From NCBI GenBank assembly GCA_047971485.1, contig JBKDZR010000059.1:1-57087 (forward strand): a DNA stretch of 57,087 bases, read 5' to 3'. This document shows positions 44,309 through 52,711 of this stretch, piece after piece. The translations under genes were made by a program, and so were the position numbers. Position 1 is the first letter of the stretch; each line of letters starts with the position of its first letter. Under the pieces are notes generated by a model, which was not told the DNA's origin, made no database searches, and worked only from the letters and a program-made list of their open reading frames with translations. Source of the stretch: JBKDZR01 sp047971485. Lineage in GTDB: Bacteria > Pseudomonadota > Alphaproteobacteria > Rhodobacterales > Rhodobacteraceae.

Positions 44309-45864
44309 CAAAGCGTCCGAATTTCCTGTTCATCATGACGGATCAGCAGCGGGCCGACTGGCTGGGCTGTGCCGGGCATCCGGTGGTGAAGACGCCGCAT
44401 ATTGATGCTTTGGCGGCACGCGGCACCCGGTTCGAGAACTTCTTCGCCGCCAGCCCGGTCTGCATGCCGAACCGGGCCAGCTTCATGACCGGGCGGTATC
44501 CGTCGGTCAACGGGGCGCGCTACAATGGCTGCTCGCTGCCGCTGAGGGCCAACACCTTCGTTGATGTGCTGGCGGCTGCGGGCTATCGGACGGCCTCGAT
44601 CGGCAAGAGCCATTTGCAACCGCTGACGGATGTGCCCCCGAAGATCCCCGCCCCCGAGACCGGCCCGATCGCCGAGGCATGGAAGGCTGATGGCGGCGAC
44701 TACACCCTTGAAGAGCCCTCCCGCTATCAACCCACCACCCCCTATGATTTTCCGGTGCCTTATTACGGGTTTCAGCATGTGGATATGGTGACCGGCCATG
44801 GGGATCGGGCCGGCGGGCACTATCAGCAGTGGTTCCGCGCCACCCATCCCGACTGGCAGGCGCTGACCGATCCGGCCAATGAACTGCCGCACAATTACAG
44901 CTGCCCGCAGGCCTATCGCACGCCGATCCCCGAGGACAGCTATCCCACGGCCTATGTTCGGGATCGCGCGATTGATTACCTGCGCGCCAATGCCGGGGGC
45001 GAGGCGCCGCTGTTCACCTATGTCTCCTTTCCCGATCCCCATCACCCGTTCAACCCGCCGGGGCGCTATTGGGACATGTACGACCCCGAGGATTTCGACA
45101 TCCCCCGCCCCTATGCGGCCCACCGCAACCCGCCCCCACCGCTGAGGGCGCTACGGGCCGCCTATGAGGCCCGGGCCCCCCATGGGGCGCCCACATCCGG
45201 TGTGATGATCTCGGATCGGCAGGTGCAGGAGGCGATGGCCCTGACGGCCGGCATGATCACCATGATCGACGATGCGGTGGGCGCGCTGATCGACTGCTTG
45301 CGGGAAACCGGGCAGCTGGAGAACACGGTGATCGTCTATAACGCGGATCACGGCGATTACCTGGGCGATTACAACCTGTTGCTCAAGGGGCCATGGGCGG
45401 CCGAGGCGATCAACCGGGTGCCGATGATCTGGTCGGATCCGGGGGCGGCACAGGGCATGGTCAGCCAGGCGCTGGGATCAACGGTGGACCTGTCGGCAAC
45501 GATCCTGGAGCGGGCTGGTGTCAAACCCTATAACGGGATGCAGGGGCGCAGCCTGCTGCCCTGCCTGGATGGCGCGGGCACGGTGCGTGACAGCCTGCTG
45601 ATCGAGTATAACGGGGCCATGGCGCAGATGGGCTTTGATGGCCCGTCGCGGGTGCGCAGCGTGATGACGGCGGATTGGCAGCTGTCGCTTTATGGCGGTG
45701 AGGATTGGGGTGAGCTTTACGATCGCCACGCCACGCCCTTGCAGGGCCAGAACCTGTGGGACGATCCCGCCCATGCCGAGCGCCGGCTGGCCCTGACCCA
45801 GGATCTGGCCCAGCATCTGATCGCCCAGATGGACCGCAGCCCGGGCACCACGCGCCTGGCCTGA
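44305..45864 (+). CDS. Type I sulfatase, cytoplasmic, canonical CxPxR
   Basis: 519 aa with no signal peptide. KRPNFLFIMTDQQ places metal ligand Asp13. The formylglycine motif is Cys53 in PVCMPNRASFMTGR. GKSHLQ carries the catalytic Lys, and NADHGDYLGDYN supplies further metal ligands, where the paralogue at 15626 reads SDHGDFMGDHG. Shared segments such as VPYYGFQHVD, DPHHPFNPPGRYWDMYDP and GMITMIDDAVG show the two are paralogues. Start is fused to the TRAP permease stop (ATGA). It should hydrolyse a sulfate ester brought in by TAXI-TRAP E once FGE has matured the cysteine. Confidence 0.9.
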   Translation: MTKRPNFLFIMTDQQRADWLGCAGHPVVKTPHIDALAARGTRFENFFAASPVCMPNRASFMTGRYPSVNGARYNGCSLPLRANTFVDVLAAAGYRTASIGKSHLQPLTDVPPKIPAPETGPIAEAWKADGGDYTLEEPSRYQPTTPYDFPVPYYGFQHVDMVTGHGDRAGGHYQQWFRATHPDWQALTDPANELPHNYSCPQAYRTPIPEDSYPTAYVRDRAIDYLRANAGGEAPLFTYVSFPDPHHPFNPPGRYWDMYDPEDFDIPRPYAAHRNPPPPLRALRAAYEARAPHGAPTSGVMISDRQVQEAMALTAGMITMIDDAVGALIDCLRETGQLENTVIVYNADHGDYLGDYNLLLKGPWAAEAINRVPMIWSDPGAAQGMVSQALGSTVDLSATILERAGVKPYNGMQGRSLLPCLDGAGTVRDSLLIEYNGAMAQMGFDGPSRVRSVMTADWQLSLYGGEDWGELYDRHATPLQGQNLWDDPAHAERRLALTQDLAQHLIAQMDRSPGTTRLA

Positions 45865-45904
45865 TCCGTACTGCCCACATGTGGGTCGTCTCGTCAGCCC
45901 ACAG

Positions 45905-45923
45905 CCCGGACCGTATGTCCGGG
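45905..45923 (+). terminator. Hairpins between sulfatase and tannase genes
   Basis: CCCGGAC-CGTAT-GTCCGGG, perfect 7-bp stem with a 5-nt loop; a second perfect palindrome CCCACATGTGGG lies just upstream at 45874-45885. The 164-bp gap suggests the tannase may have its own promoter or be attenuated. Confidence 0.45.
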
Positions 45924-46028
45924 AACAGAGCACCTGTCTGCCCAGACGGGCCGAGGATGCGCATGGAAAGAGTTCGAGGATGACCCGGGAACACCGCTTG
46001 TGGGTCACCATATTCAGGGAGGAAAAAC

Positions 46029-47708
46029 ATGAACATACATCTGTCAGGGGCGCTTGTTGCCGGGTTGGTTCTGACTGCCGGGGCGGCCCGTGCGGTCACA
46101 CCCGATTGTGCGGGCTGGGATGCGGCATTCTTCGAGATTGACGGGCTCGAGGTCGTCAGGAGCGAGCGGATCTCCAAGGGGGCCGACCTGGGGGGGCGGG
46201 CAGGCGTGGCGCCGGCCGATTACTGCTCGGTCGTGGGCAGGATCGGGCACCACACGGGCATCGACGGGATGGATTATGCCATCACCTTCAACCTGTCGCT
46301 TCCCGACACCTGGAACGGTGATTTCGTGCATCAGTTCAACGGTGGGATTGACGGGGTCAATGTGCCGGCGACCGGGCCGCTTCTGTCCGGCGATCGTACG
46401 CAAACGGCGCTTGGGCGGGGCTATGCCGTGGTCTCATCAGATGCGGGGCATGACGGCGGGGCCGTCAGGGATGCGGGCTTTGCGGGGGCATCGCGCTTTG
46501 GCTTTGATCCGGTGGCGCGCCGGGATTACGGCTATGGGGCGGTGGCCAAGCTGCATCCGGTGGCGCTGGCCATGGTGGAACGCGCCTATGGCAAGGCGCC
46601 GGGGCGTGTCTACGGTGTCGGGGGTTCCAATGGTGGGCGGCATGCGATGGTTGCCGCTGCCCGGATGCCCGAGGCCTTTGACGGGCTGCTGATCGGCTAT
46701 CCCGCCTTCAGCCTGCCCCAGAGCGCGATCCAGCGGGCGACCGACGCCAAGGCCTTTGCCGCCGTGAATGGGGATATTCGCAAGTCCTTTTCACAGGACG
46801 ACATGAATGTCCTGAGCCAGGGTATTCTGGACGCCTGTGATGCGCTGGATGGGCTGGCAGACGGGCTGGTGCAGGATACCGAGGCCTGTCAAACGACCTT
46901 CGACATCACCGCGCTTCAATGTACTGCGGGGCAGAACGCAGGATGCCTCAGCCCCGCGCAGGTGACGGCGCTGGCGGTTTCCCAGGCGGGAACAACCACA
47001 TCAGCGGGCCAGGTGATCTATCCGCCGGGTTTTTGGGATCCGGGGATGAACAGCCGGAACTGGCGCGTTTTCCGGGTCGAAAGCGGGGATGAGCGTGGCA
47101 AGCTCTATCCCACCTTTGTCACGCGTGGTGCGGCGGTGCTGCCGCAGATGTTCGCGACGCCGCCGATCCTGTCGGATGGCACACCCGAGGGGCAACTGCA
47201 GTTTCTGCTCGATTTTGACGTTGACCGGGACTCGGCTCTGATCTGGGCGACCAATGATGCCTTCCCGGAAAGCGCGATCACGATGGTGACACCGCCGGGC
47301 GCAGATAACCCCGTGATGCAGGAGGCCCGGGACGCGGGCATGAAGATCATTCTCATTCATGGCGCGGCCGATCCGATCTTTTCGCTGGGGGATACGATCG
47401 GCTGGTATCGCAAGCTGGATGCCAACAATGGCGATGACGCCGAGGCCTTTGTGCGGCTCTTTGCCGTGCCGGGCATGCCGCACGGAGCAGGCGGGCCATC
47501 GCCGGACGATTTCGACTTCTTCTCACCGTTGGTGGATTGGGTCGAGAATGGAATTGCCCCCGAGGTGGTGGTGGCCGGCGTTACCGAAGGCAACCGCGAG
47601 GGGCAAGCGGCGCTTGGTGATGTGACACGCAAGCTGTGTCTTTATCCCGCCGTGGCACGGTATACCGGATCAGATCCATCCAGCGCCGACAGTTTTACCT
47701 GCCAATAG
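46029..47708 (+). CDS. Secreted tannase/feruloyl esterase-family protein
   Basis: 559 aa with GGGAGGAAAAAC before the ATG and a signal peptide (LSGALVAGLVLTAGAARA). The tannase/feruloyl esterase fold shows the nucleophile Ser200 in GVGGSNGGRHA, a calcium-type loop DACDALDGLADG, acid Asp in HGAADPIF and catalytic His in PGMPHGAGG. The extra cysteines (DACD; final SFTCQ) fit the conserved disulfides. It hydrolyses aromatic esters in the periplasm or outside, possibly releasing a phenolic acid for uptake by the neighbouring TRAP system. Specificity (gallate, ferulate or MHET-like esters) cannot be told. Confidence 0.88.
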   Translation: MNIHLSGALVAGLVLTAGAARAVTPDCAGWDAAFFEIDGLEVVRSERISKGADLGGRAGVAPADYCSVVGRIGHHTGIDGMDYAITFNLSLPDTWNGDFVHQFNGGIDGVNVPATGPLLSGDRTQTALGRGYAVVSSDAGHDGGAVRDAGFAGASRFGFDPVARRDYGYGAVAKLHPVALAMVERAYGKAPGRVYGVGGSNGGRHAMVAAARMPEAFDGLLIGYPAFSLPQSAIQRATDAKAFAAVNGDIRKSFSQDDMNVLSQGILDACDALDGLADGLVQDTEACQTTFDITALQCTAGQNAGCLSPAQVTALAVSQAGTTTSAGQVIYPPGFWDPGMNSRNWRVFRVESGDERGKLYPTFVTRGAAVLPQMFATPPILSDGTPEGQLQFLLDFDVDRDSALIWATNDAFPESAITMVTPPGADNPVMQEARDAGMKIILIHGAADPIFSLGDTIGWYRKLDANNGDDAEAFVRLFAVPGMPHGAGGPSPDDFDFFSPLVDWVENGIAPEVVVAGVTEGNREGQAALGDVTRKLCLYPAVARYTGSDPSSADSFTCQ

Positions 47709-47730
47709 GGGCAAACACCCGATCCCAAAT

Positions 47731-47768
47731 GTGTGTTGCCAGGAAAATTGGTTGTCCTGGCAACACAC
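47731..47768. terminator. Strong hairpin after the tannase gene
   Basis: GTGTGTTGCCAGG pairs perfectly with CCTGGCAACACAC (13 bp) around a 12-nt loop, starting 22 bp after the stop codon. No T-tract follows. The 130 bp beyond it hold no gene. Confidence 0.6.
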
Positions 47769-47898
47769 TGACCCAGGGTAAAGAAAGCTGCCCCTTCCCC
47801 CTATACGCGGAATCAAGCCCGGCACTGCGCGGTTTGGTATGCTGCATCAACGGCGGCAAAATCCGCAAAGCTGCTGTTGGGCCGTCAGGCAAATGGTG

Positions 47899-48090
47899 TC
47901 AGCAGATCTTCTTGAGTCGCCTTAAGAGGGTCCGCCGTGCCGAAGGCGACAGCGGTGACAGGGTTTCCTCGGTGACCTTGCGTACGCTGGACAGAACCGT
48001 GTCCAAAAGCGTGCGGCCTTCGGCCATGGTCGACAGGATATAGCCCCGCCGGTCGATTGATCGGCCTTCATCTATACCAGCCCGCGCGCC
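47899..48090 (-). pseudogene. MarR-family regulator, C-terminal remnant
   Basis: The frame reading IDEGRSIDRRGYILSTMAEG, GRTLLDTVLSSVRK and LSPLSPSARRTLLRRL is the wing and C-terminal dimer helix of a MarR protein (DxRSxDRR-type wing). The N-terminal two thirds, including the recognition helix, are missing. It is fused out of frame to a Crp/Fnr head, so this is the scar of a deletion rather than a working gene. Confidence 0.7.
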
Positions 48091-48518
48091 ACCAACCACA
48101 AGACAACCCCCAGCGCGATATTGGGCCGCTGGCAGACAAGGGTCCGCAGGCTCATCCCCGACAGGAACAAGAGCGCGCAATCCTCCAGCGCGTCCGCAGA
48201 CCAGACATGGCGCCCCCGCCCGAAGACCTCCGGGCCCCCGACAAAATGACCCGGGCTCCAGTAGGCAAGGGTGATCTCACGTCCCGATGGCCCGGTATAG
48301 AACGTGCGGATACGACCGGCCTCGATCACCCAAACCCCGGTATGGGCATCGCCCTGGAAAAACAGCCCATCGCCCTTCGCCACGCTGGCCCTGGTCCCGC
48401 TGCGGCGCACAGCCTTGAGATCCTCGGGGGTCAGCCCGCCCAGAAACCCCGCGCCCTGATTGATGTCGCGCAGGTATTCCGACAGATAGATTGCACTTCT
48501 GTCCTGATCGTCGTTCAT
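48072..48518 (-). pseudogene. Crp/Fnr-family regulator, N-terminal fragment lacking the HTH
   Basis: 148 aa from MNDDQDRSAIYLSEYL. The cyclic-nucleotide-binding fold is recognisable: ASVAKGDGLFFQGDAHTGVW, IEAGRIRTFYTGPSGREITL, YWSPGHFVGGPEVFG, and RPNIALGVV at the start of the dimer helix. The frame then stops in TAG where MarR-like sequence begins, so the winged HTH is absent. Family members are usually 220-250 aa. If expressed it could bind ligand but not DNA. Confidence 0.7.
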
Positions 48519-48668
48519 GCCACCGTCCATCGCCCGCAGGCCCTGGCCAACCCGGCCCAAATCCCGACCCTGTACAAGCGGTGCCCACTGTTACCCTGCC
48601 CACCCCGGACAGCCGCAGCACCCGTGCGCCGCAAATTTGGGCGCCTTGCCCCCTGTCCCGGCATCCCC

Positions 48669-49509
48669 TCAGGCGTTCTGGTTTTCGAAGGCCCGGCGGC
48701 TTTCGGCACGGATCGTATCAAGACAGAACTGCCGGGCGCGCACGTAATCGGGCCGGCTAGCCATGTCTGTGTCGCGCGGACGCGGCAGGGGAATACGCAC
48801 ATCTTCAATGATCCGTCCCGGCGCGGCCGACATGATCAGCACACGATCAGCCAGGAACACGGCTTCATCCACATCATGGGTGACAAAGACCACGGTGATG
48901 CCAAATTTCGCCCAGATCTCCATCAGGCTTTCCTGCATCATCAGCCGGGTCTGGGCATCCAGCGCGCCAAACGGTTCGTCCATCAGAAAAACCGACGGAT
49001 AGTTGGCCAGTGCCCGGGCGATGCCAACGCGCTGCTGCATACCGCCCGAAAGTTCCGCCGGATAGCGGTTACCGAATTTCTTCAGCCCGACCATGCCGAG
49101 AAACGTGTTGGCGATGGATCCGGCCTCGGTCCGGCTGTAACCGGCCATCCTGGGCCCGAAGGCAATGTTTTCATAAACCGTCTTCTAGGGCAGCAGGGAA
49201 TATTGCTGAAACACCATGCCGCGATCGGGGCCGGGTTTCTTCGATCTCGATCCCATCCACGGTCACATGGCCCTCGGTCGGACGCACATAACCGGCAATG
49301 GCGTTCAACAGGGTGGACTTGCCACAGCCCGAAGGCCCCAGGATGCAGACGAACTCACCCGGGGCGATCGTCAGGCTGGTGGGCGCCACCGCATGATGGG
49401 CCGTCGACCCGCGCCCGAAGGTGATCGAGAACGACGCGATGCCGATGGCGCCCTTGCCCGCTGACACACGCTGGGCCGGCTTGCGGGAATATTTCAGGAC
49501 ATCAAGCAT
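48669..49509 (-). pseudogene. ABC transporter ATPase (NMT1/taurine type), frameshift plus TAG
   Basis: Two open frames join into one 280-codon SsuB/TauB-like ATPase. The first (MLDVLKYSRK...) has Walker A GPSGCGKSTLL. At 49236-49238 the coding strand has AAA where AA would continue in frame as EIEEPGPDRGMVFQQYSLLP. The next codon, expected to be Trp (LLPWKTVYENIAFG), is TAG at 49185-49187. The second frame resumes with LSGGMQQRVGIARAL, Walker B VFLMDEP and FVTHDVDEA. A +1 insertion and a nonsense codon make it non-functional as written. Confidence 0.88.
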
Positions 49510-49540
49510 GGGACTCTCCCTTGGGATTGGGCGCCACGGA

Positions 49541-49580
49541 TCAGCGGGTGCGCTTTTGCCATTTCAGGAAGGGGCTGGTG
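49541..49580 (-). pseudogene. Possible 3' scrap of an ABC permease gene
   Basis: The minus strand reads TSPFLKWQKRTR-stop just upstream of the ATPase pseudogene, the position and style of an SsuC/TauC-type permease end. It abuts the Fpr fragment running the other way, which would make this the deletion junction. Too short to be certain. Confidence 0.35.
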
Positions 49581-49925
49581 GCCAGGTGGACGGGCGCCGA
49601 GTTGGCCTATGGCGCCGGGATCGTACAGGCCCTGCCCGAGGATCCGCTGATTGGCGAAATGGTGGCCGGCAAACTGCAGTACTATCCGACAACCACGCGT
49701 GAGGCCTCTCCCCATGAGGGCCGGATCAGCGATCATATCCGCTCGGGCGCGGTCTTTTCCGCCCTCGGCCTGCCGCGCTGGTCAGCGGCCGAGGATCGGG
49801 TGATGGTCTGTGGCAACATGGCGCTGAACAAGGACATCATGTCTCTGTGTGCCGATGCCGGCCTGACGGAAGGCGTAAACAGAAAACCGGCGGAATTCGT
49901 GGTCGAAAAGGCCTTTGTCAACTGA
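49572..49925 (+). pseudogene. fpr: Ferredoxin/flavodoxin-NADP reductase, C-terminal fragment
   Basis: About 115 residues match the NADP-binding half of Rhodobacter-type Fpr: AELAYG, LIGEMVAGKLQYYPTTTRE, GRISDHIRSGAVFSALGLP, DRVMVCGNMALNKDIMSL and the C-terminal KPAEFVVEKAFVN. The FAD-binding half (about 140 residues) is absent and no start or ribosome site is seen, so it is truncated. It ends in its natural stop. A functional fpr would be expected elsewhere. Confidence 0.82.
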
Positions 49926-49982
49926 TCCGATCACGCCGCCTGCCCGCCAATGGCCATGTCGGTGCCATTGGCGGGGATCAGG

Positions 49983-50756
49983 TCAGACCGCGCCACCGCT
50001 GGAGGCATGCCACGGCGCCAGCCAACCGCGCAGACGGGCGATCACCGTGTAAAGAAGCAGGCCGATCATCGCCAGCAGCACGATCACCGCGAACAGATCC
50101 GGCACCTGCAACTCCTGCAGCTTGGCCACGGCAAGATAGCCCAGCCCTTCATTGCCGCCGATGAACTCGCCCACGATGGCGCCGATCATCGACATGACCA
50201 CTGCCACCTCGGCACCGGCCAGAACCACCGGCAGGGCGTTAGGGAATTCCAGCATCACGAAGCGCTGGACCGGCCCGGCCTGCAACATGGTGAACACGTC
50301 GCGATCCCCCTTGTCCACGGACCGAAAGGCCACCAGCGCGTTGGAAAAGACCGGGAAAAAGGCCAGCGCCGCAGCGATGACAATCTTCGATTCCAAACCG
50401 AAGCCAAACCACAGGATGAACAGCGGCGCCAGGGCGATCTTGGGGATCAGTTGCAGGCAAACGATGAACGGCTTGAACGCCCATTCCAGCATCTCGACCC
50501 GGGCCATCATCAACCCCAGGGACATGCCCAAGGTCACGGCGATCAGAAAGCCGGATACCGCCTCGGTCAGGGTGACCCGGGCATGGTGCCAGACCTTGGG
50601 ATCCTGGATCAGGTCGATAAAGGCCGTCAGGATCTGCGCCGGGGTCGGCAGGATAAAGGCCGACACCTCGGCCCCCCGCACATAAAGCGTCCAAATCATT
50701 AGAAAGGCCCCGACGGTCACCACCGGCAGGGCAATGCGCAGAAACTTGCGGTTCAT
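49983..50756 (-). CDS. ABC transporter permease (BPD_transp_1, SsuC/TauC/ThiX-like)
   Basis: 257 aa with about six membrane segments and the EAA loop near residues 160-185 (FRSVDKGDRDVFTMLQAG). ILPTPAQILTAFIDLI and GEFIGGNEGLGYLAV are typical of the nitrate/sulfonate/taurine group. Its start overlaps the ATPase stop by 4 bp. Third gene of a binding protein-ATPase-permease operon. Confidence 0.9.
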   Translation of the reverse strand: MNRKFLRIALPVVTVGAFLMIWTLYVRGAEVSAFILPTPAQILTAFIDLIQDPKVWHHARVTLTEAVSGFLIAVTLGMSLGLMMARVEMLEWAFKPFIVCLQLIPKIALAPLFILWFGFGLESKIVIAAALAFFPVFSNALVAFRSVDKGDRDVFTMLQAGPVQRFVMLEFPNALPVVLAGAEVAVVMSMIGAIVGEFIGGNEGLGYLAVAKLQELQVPDLFAVIVLLAMIGLLLYTVIARLRGWLAPWHASSGGAV

Positions 50757-51556
50757 GGGGCGGACCCTCCGGTCAGTTTAACGCGCAGGTCGGCCACCAG
50801 ATCCTGAAACTCGGGCCGGCGCTGCAGATCCAGATCTCGCGGACGGGCGAAGGGTACGGTGATCACCTCGGTGATCCGCGCCGGACGCGGGGCCAGCATC
50901 ACCACGCGATCGGACAGAAAGGCGGCCTCGGCGATGGAATGGGTCACCAGGATCGTCGTTACCTGGGCCGCCGCACACACCGCCATCAGCTCCAGGTTCA
51001 GCGTGTCGCGGGTCATGGCGTCCAGCGCGCCGAAGGGTTCATCCAGCAGCAGAACCTGCGGCTTGGTGATCAGCGCCCGGGCCAGGGCGGCACGCTGGCG
51101 CATGCCCCCGGACAAGGCCGTGGGGCGGGCATCTTCGAACCCCTTCAGCCCAACAGTTTCACACAGACGCCGGGCCTCGGCCATGCGCTCGGCCTTGGCC
51201 ACGCCTTGGACCCGCAACGGCAGGGCGACGTTCTCGGCGACGGTGAACCACGGAAACAGCCGGGCCTCCTGGAACATCATCGAGATCGGCTGGGTCGCCG
51301 CGGCCGAACGGCGCTTGCCCTGCCAGATCGCCTTGCCACGCACCTCCAGCGTCCCCTCGCTGGGCTGTTCCAACCCGGCGAGGATACGCAGAAGTGTGGT
51401 CTTGCCACAGCCCGAAGGCCCCAGCAACGCAACAAATTCGCCGCGCGGCATGTCAAGCGTGGCATCGCCAATCGCCCGGACCGCCGTTTCATCCGCGCCA
51501 AAGGTCTTGCCAACCCCCGTCAGGCGGATCTCGGGACCCGCGAGATCCTCGGACAT
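50753..51556 (-). CDS. ABC transporter ATP-binding protein (NMT1/nitrate/taurine type)
   Basis: 267 aa. Walker A GPSGCGKTTLL (residues 46-56), Q-loop MMFQEARLFPW, signature LSGGMRQRAAL, Walker B VLLLDEPFGALDAMT and switch His in VTHSIAEA. It powers the importer with the flanking permease and binding-protein genes; the ATG shares one base with the binding-protein stop (TGATG). Confidence 0.93.
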   Translation of the reverse strand: MSEDLAGPEIRLTGVGKTFGADETAVRAIGDATLDMPRGEFVALLGPSGCGKTTLLRILAGLEQPSEGTLEVRGKAIWQGKRRSAAATQPISMMFQEARLFPWFTVAENVALPLRVQGVAKAERMAEARRLCETVGLKGFEDARPTALSGGMRQRAALARALITKPQVLLLDEPFGALDAMTRDTLNLELMAVCAAAQVTTILVTHSIAEAAFLSDRVVMLAPRPARITEVITVPFARPRDLDLQRRPEFQDLVADLRVKLTGGSAP

Positions 51557-52560
51557 CAGGCCAGGGCCTGGTCGAGCAGGTCGTTGGTATACAGATCAGC
51601 CGCCGGCACCACCTGATCAATCATCCCCGCCCCGGACAGCAGGCTGACCGCGTTTTCCCAAACCTCGGGCACGTTGCGCAGCAGGTTCTCCTGGCCCCGC
51701 ACCGCCCAGTTGGCGGCATTCGCAGCCAGATCCTTGCGCGCGGTTTCCCGGTTGGACAGGCCGTTGACCTCATGCTTGGCGCCGATGGCATCCAGGATCG
51801 GGTCCAGATCGGTGGCGGTGACGATCTCCAGCGCGGCACGGTGGGTGGCGCGCAGGAAGGCGACGAATTTCTCCGGCGCGGCAGCCACGGCATCGGGGGA
51901 CGCAACATAAACCTGCCCCGGCATGCCGTCATCCATGGGGATAGCGTGCACGTCATCACGGGCCTCACTGGCCATGACCATGGAGGATGTGTTGCCGATG
52001 AAGGCACCGGCGCGGCCGGCCTCAATCAGCGCGAATGAGGCGGCGGAATCGGCCACCTTGACCCGCTCGACGCTGTCGGGATCAACGCCGGCATCAGCCA
52101 GCATCAGATCCAGCGTTCCCTCCATCGACCCCCCGAGCGAGGCCATGCCCACCGTCCGCCCGGCCAGATCCGCCGTGCCATTCACCGGCGAACCCGTGGA
52201 CGAGATCACGAAGAACGGCGATTGCTGGGCGATGGTGGCAATCGAAATCAGCGGCGCACCATTGTTGACCCGCGACACGATATAGTTGGTGCCCCCGGTC
52301 CGTGCCGAATCCATCTGCCCGGCAATGACCATCTGGGCCGCCAGGGCCGCGCCCTTGCCCGACTGCAACGCCATGTCCAGTCCTTCATCGGCGTAATACC
52401 CCGCACCATCGGCATAAAGTACGGGTCCAAAGGCCAGCGAGAACGAGAACGGCGTGATGAAGCTGAACCCGGTCTCGGCACGGGCGCCCCGGGGCAAAGC
52501 AAGAACGGCAGCACCGGCGAGGGTGCCCTGCATCAGGTGGCGACGGGTGATCGTGGACAT
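51556..52560 (-). CDS. ABC transporter substrate-binding protein (NMT1/SsuA-like), Tat-type signal
   Basis: 334 aa from MSTITRRHLMQGTLAG; an 11-codon longer alternative is less likely. RRHLMQ plus a hydrophobic stretch ending ARA suggests twin-arginine export. The binding-protein fold shows YADEGLDMALQSGKGAAL, GTADLAGRTVGMASLGGSME and VADSAASFALIEAGRAGAFI. Ligands in this family include sulfonates, nitrate, pyrimidine precursors and aromatic acids; here unknown. First gene of the operon. Confidence 0.88.
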   Translation of the reverse strand: MSTITRRHLMQGTLAGAAVLALPRGARAETGFSFITPFSFSLAFGPVLYADGAGYYADEGLDMALQSGKGAALAAQMVIAGQMDSARTGGTNYIVSRVNNGAPLISIATIAQQSPFFVISSTGSPVNGTADLAGRTVGMASLGGSMEGTLDLMLADAGVDPDSVERVKVADSAASFALIEAGRAGAFIGNTSSMVMASEARDDVHAIPMDDGMPGQVYVASPDAVAAAPEKFVAFLRATHRAALEIVTATDLDPILDAIGAKHEVNGLSNRETARKDLAANAANWAVRGQENLLRNVPEVWENAVSLLSGAGMIDQVVPAADLYTNDLLDQALA

Positions 52561-52711
52561 GGCGGGCCTCTCTGTCACTTTGTCATGGTTCATATTCGAA
52601 CACTATGTTCCAGCTTATCGCAAGCATCGCCGGAAACAAGACATCACGTGCCGTGATCAGCCACGATTTGACATCAAAACGACGACCCACCCACCCAGAC
52701 CGATGGTCCGT

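Noticed and set aside
47899..48518. A deliberate Crp-MarR fusion regulator
   Set aside because: The two parts are in different frames, with a stop between, and both lack the DNA-recognition helix.
9148..49509. Amber suppression or a pyrrolysine-like code to explain the in-frame TAG codons
   Set aside because: TAG serves as an ordinary terminator for several intact genes here (L,D-transpeptidase, DctM-A, DctM-B, the TetR at 26972, tannase), and the ABC ATPase also has a frameshift. Simple mutation or error is enough.
49521..49925. A small intact 134-aa gene
   Set aside because: It is the C-terminal half of Fpr without the FAD domain, and its apparent start is a TTG lacking a ribosome site.
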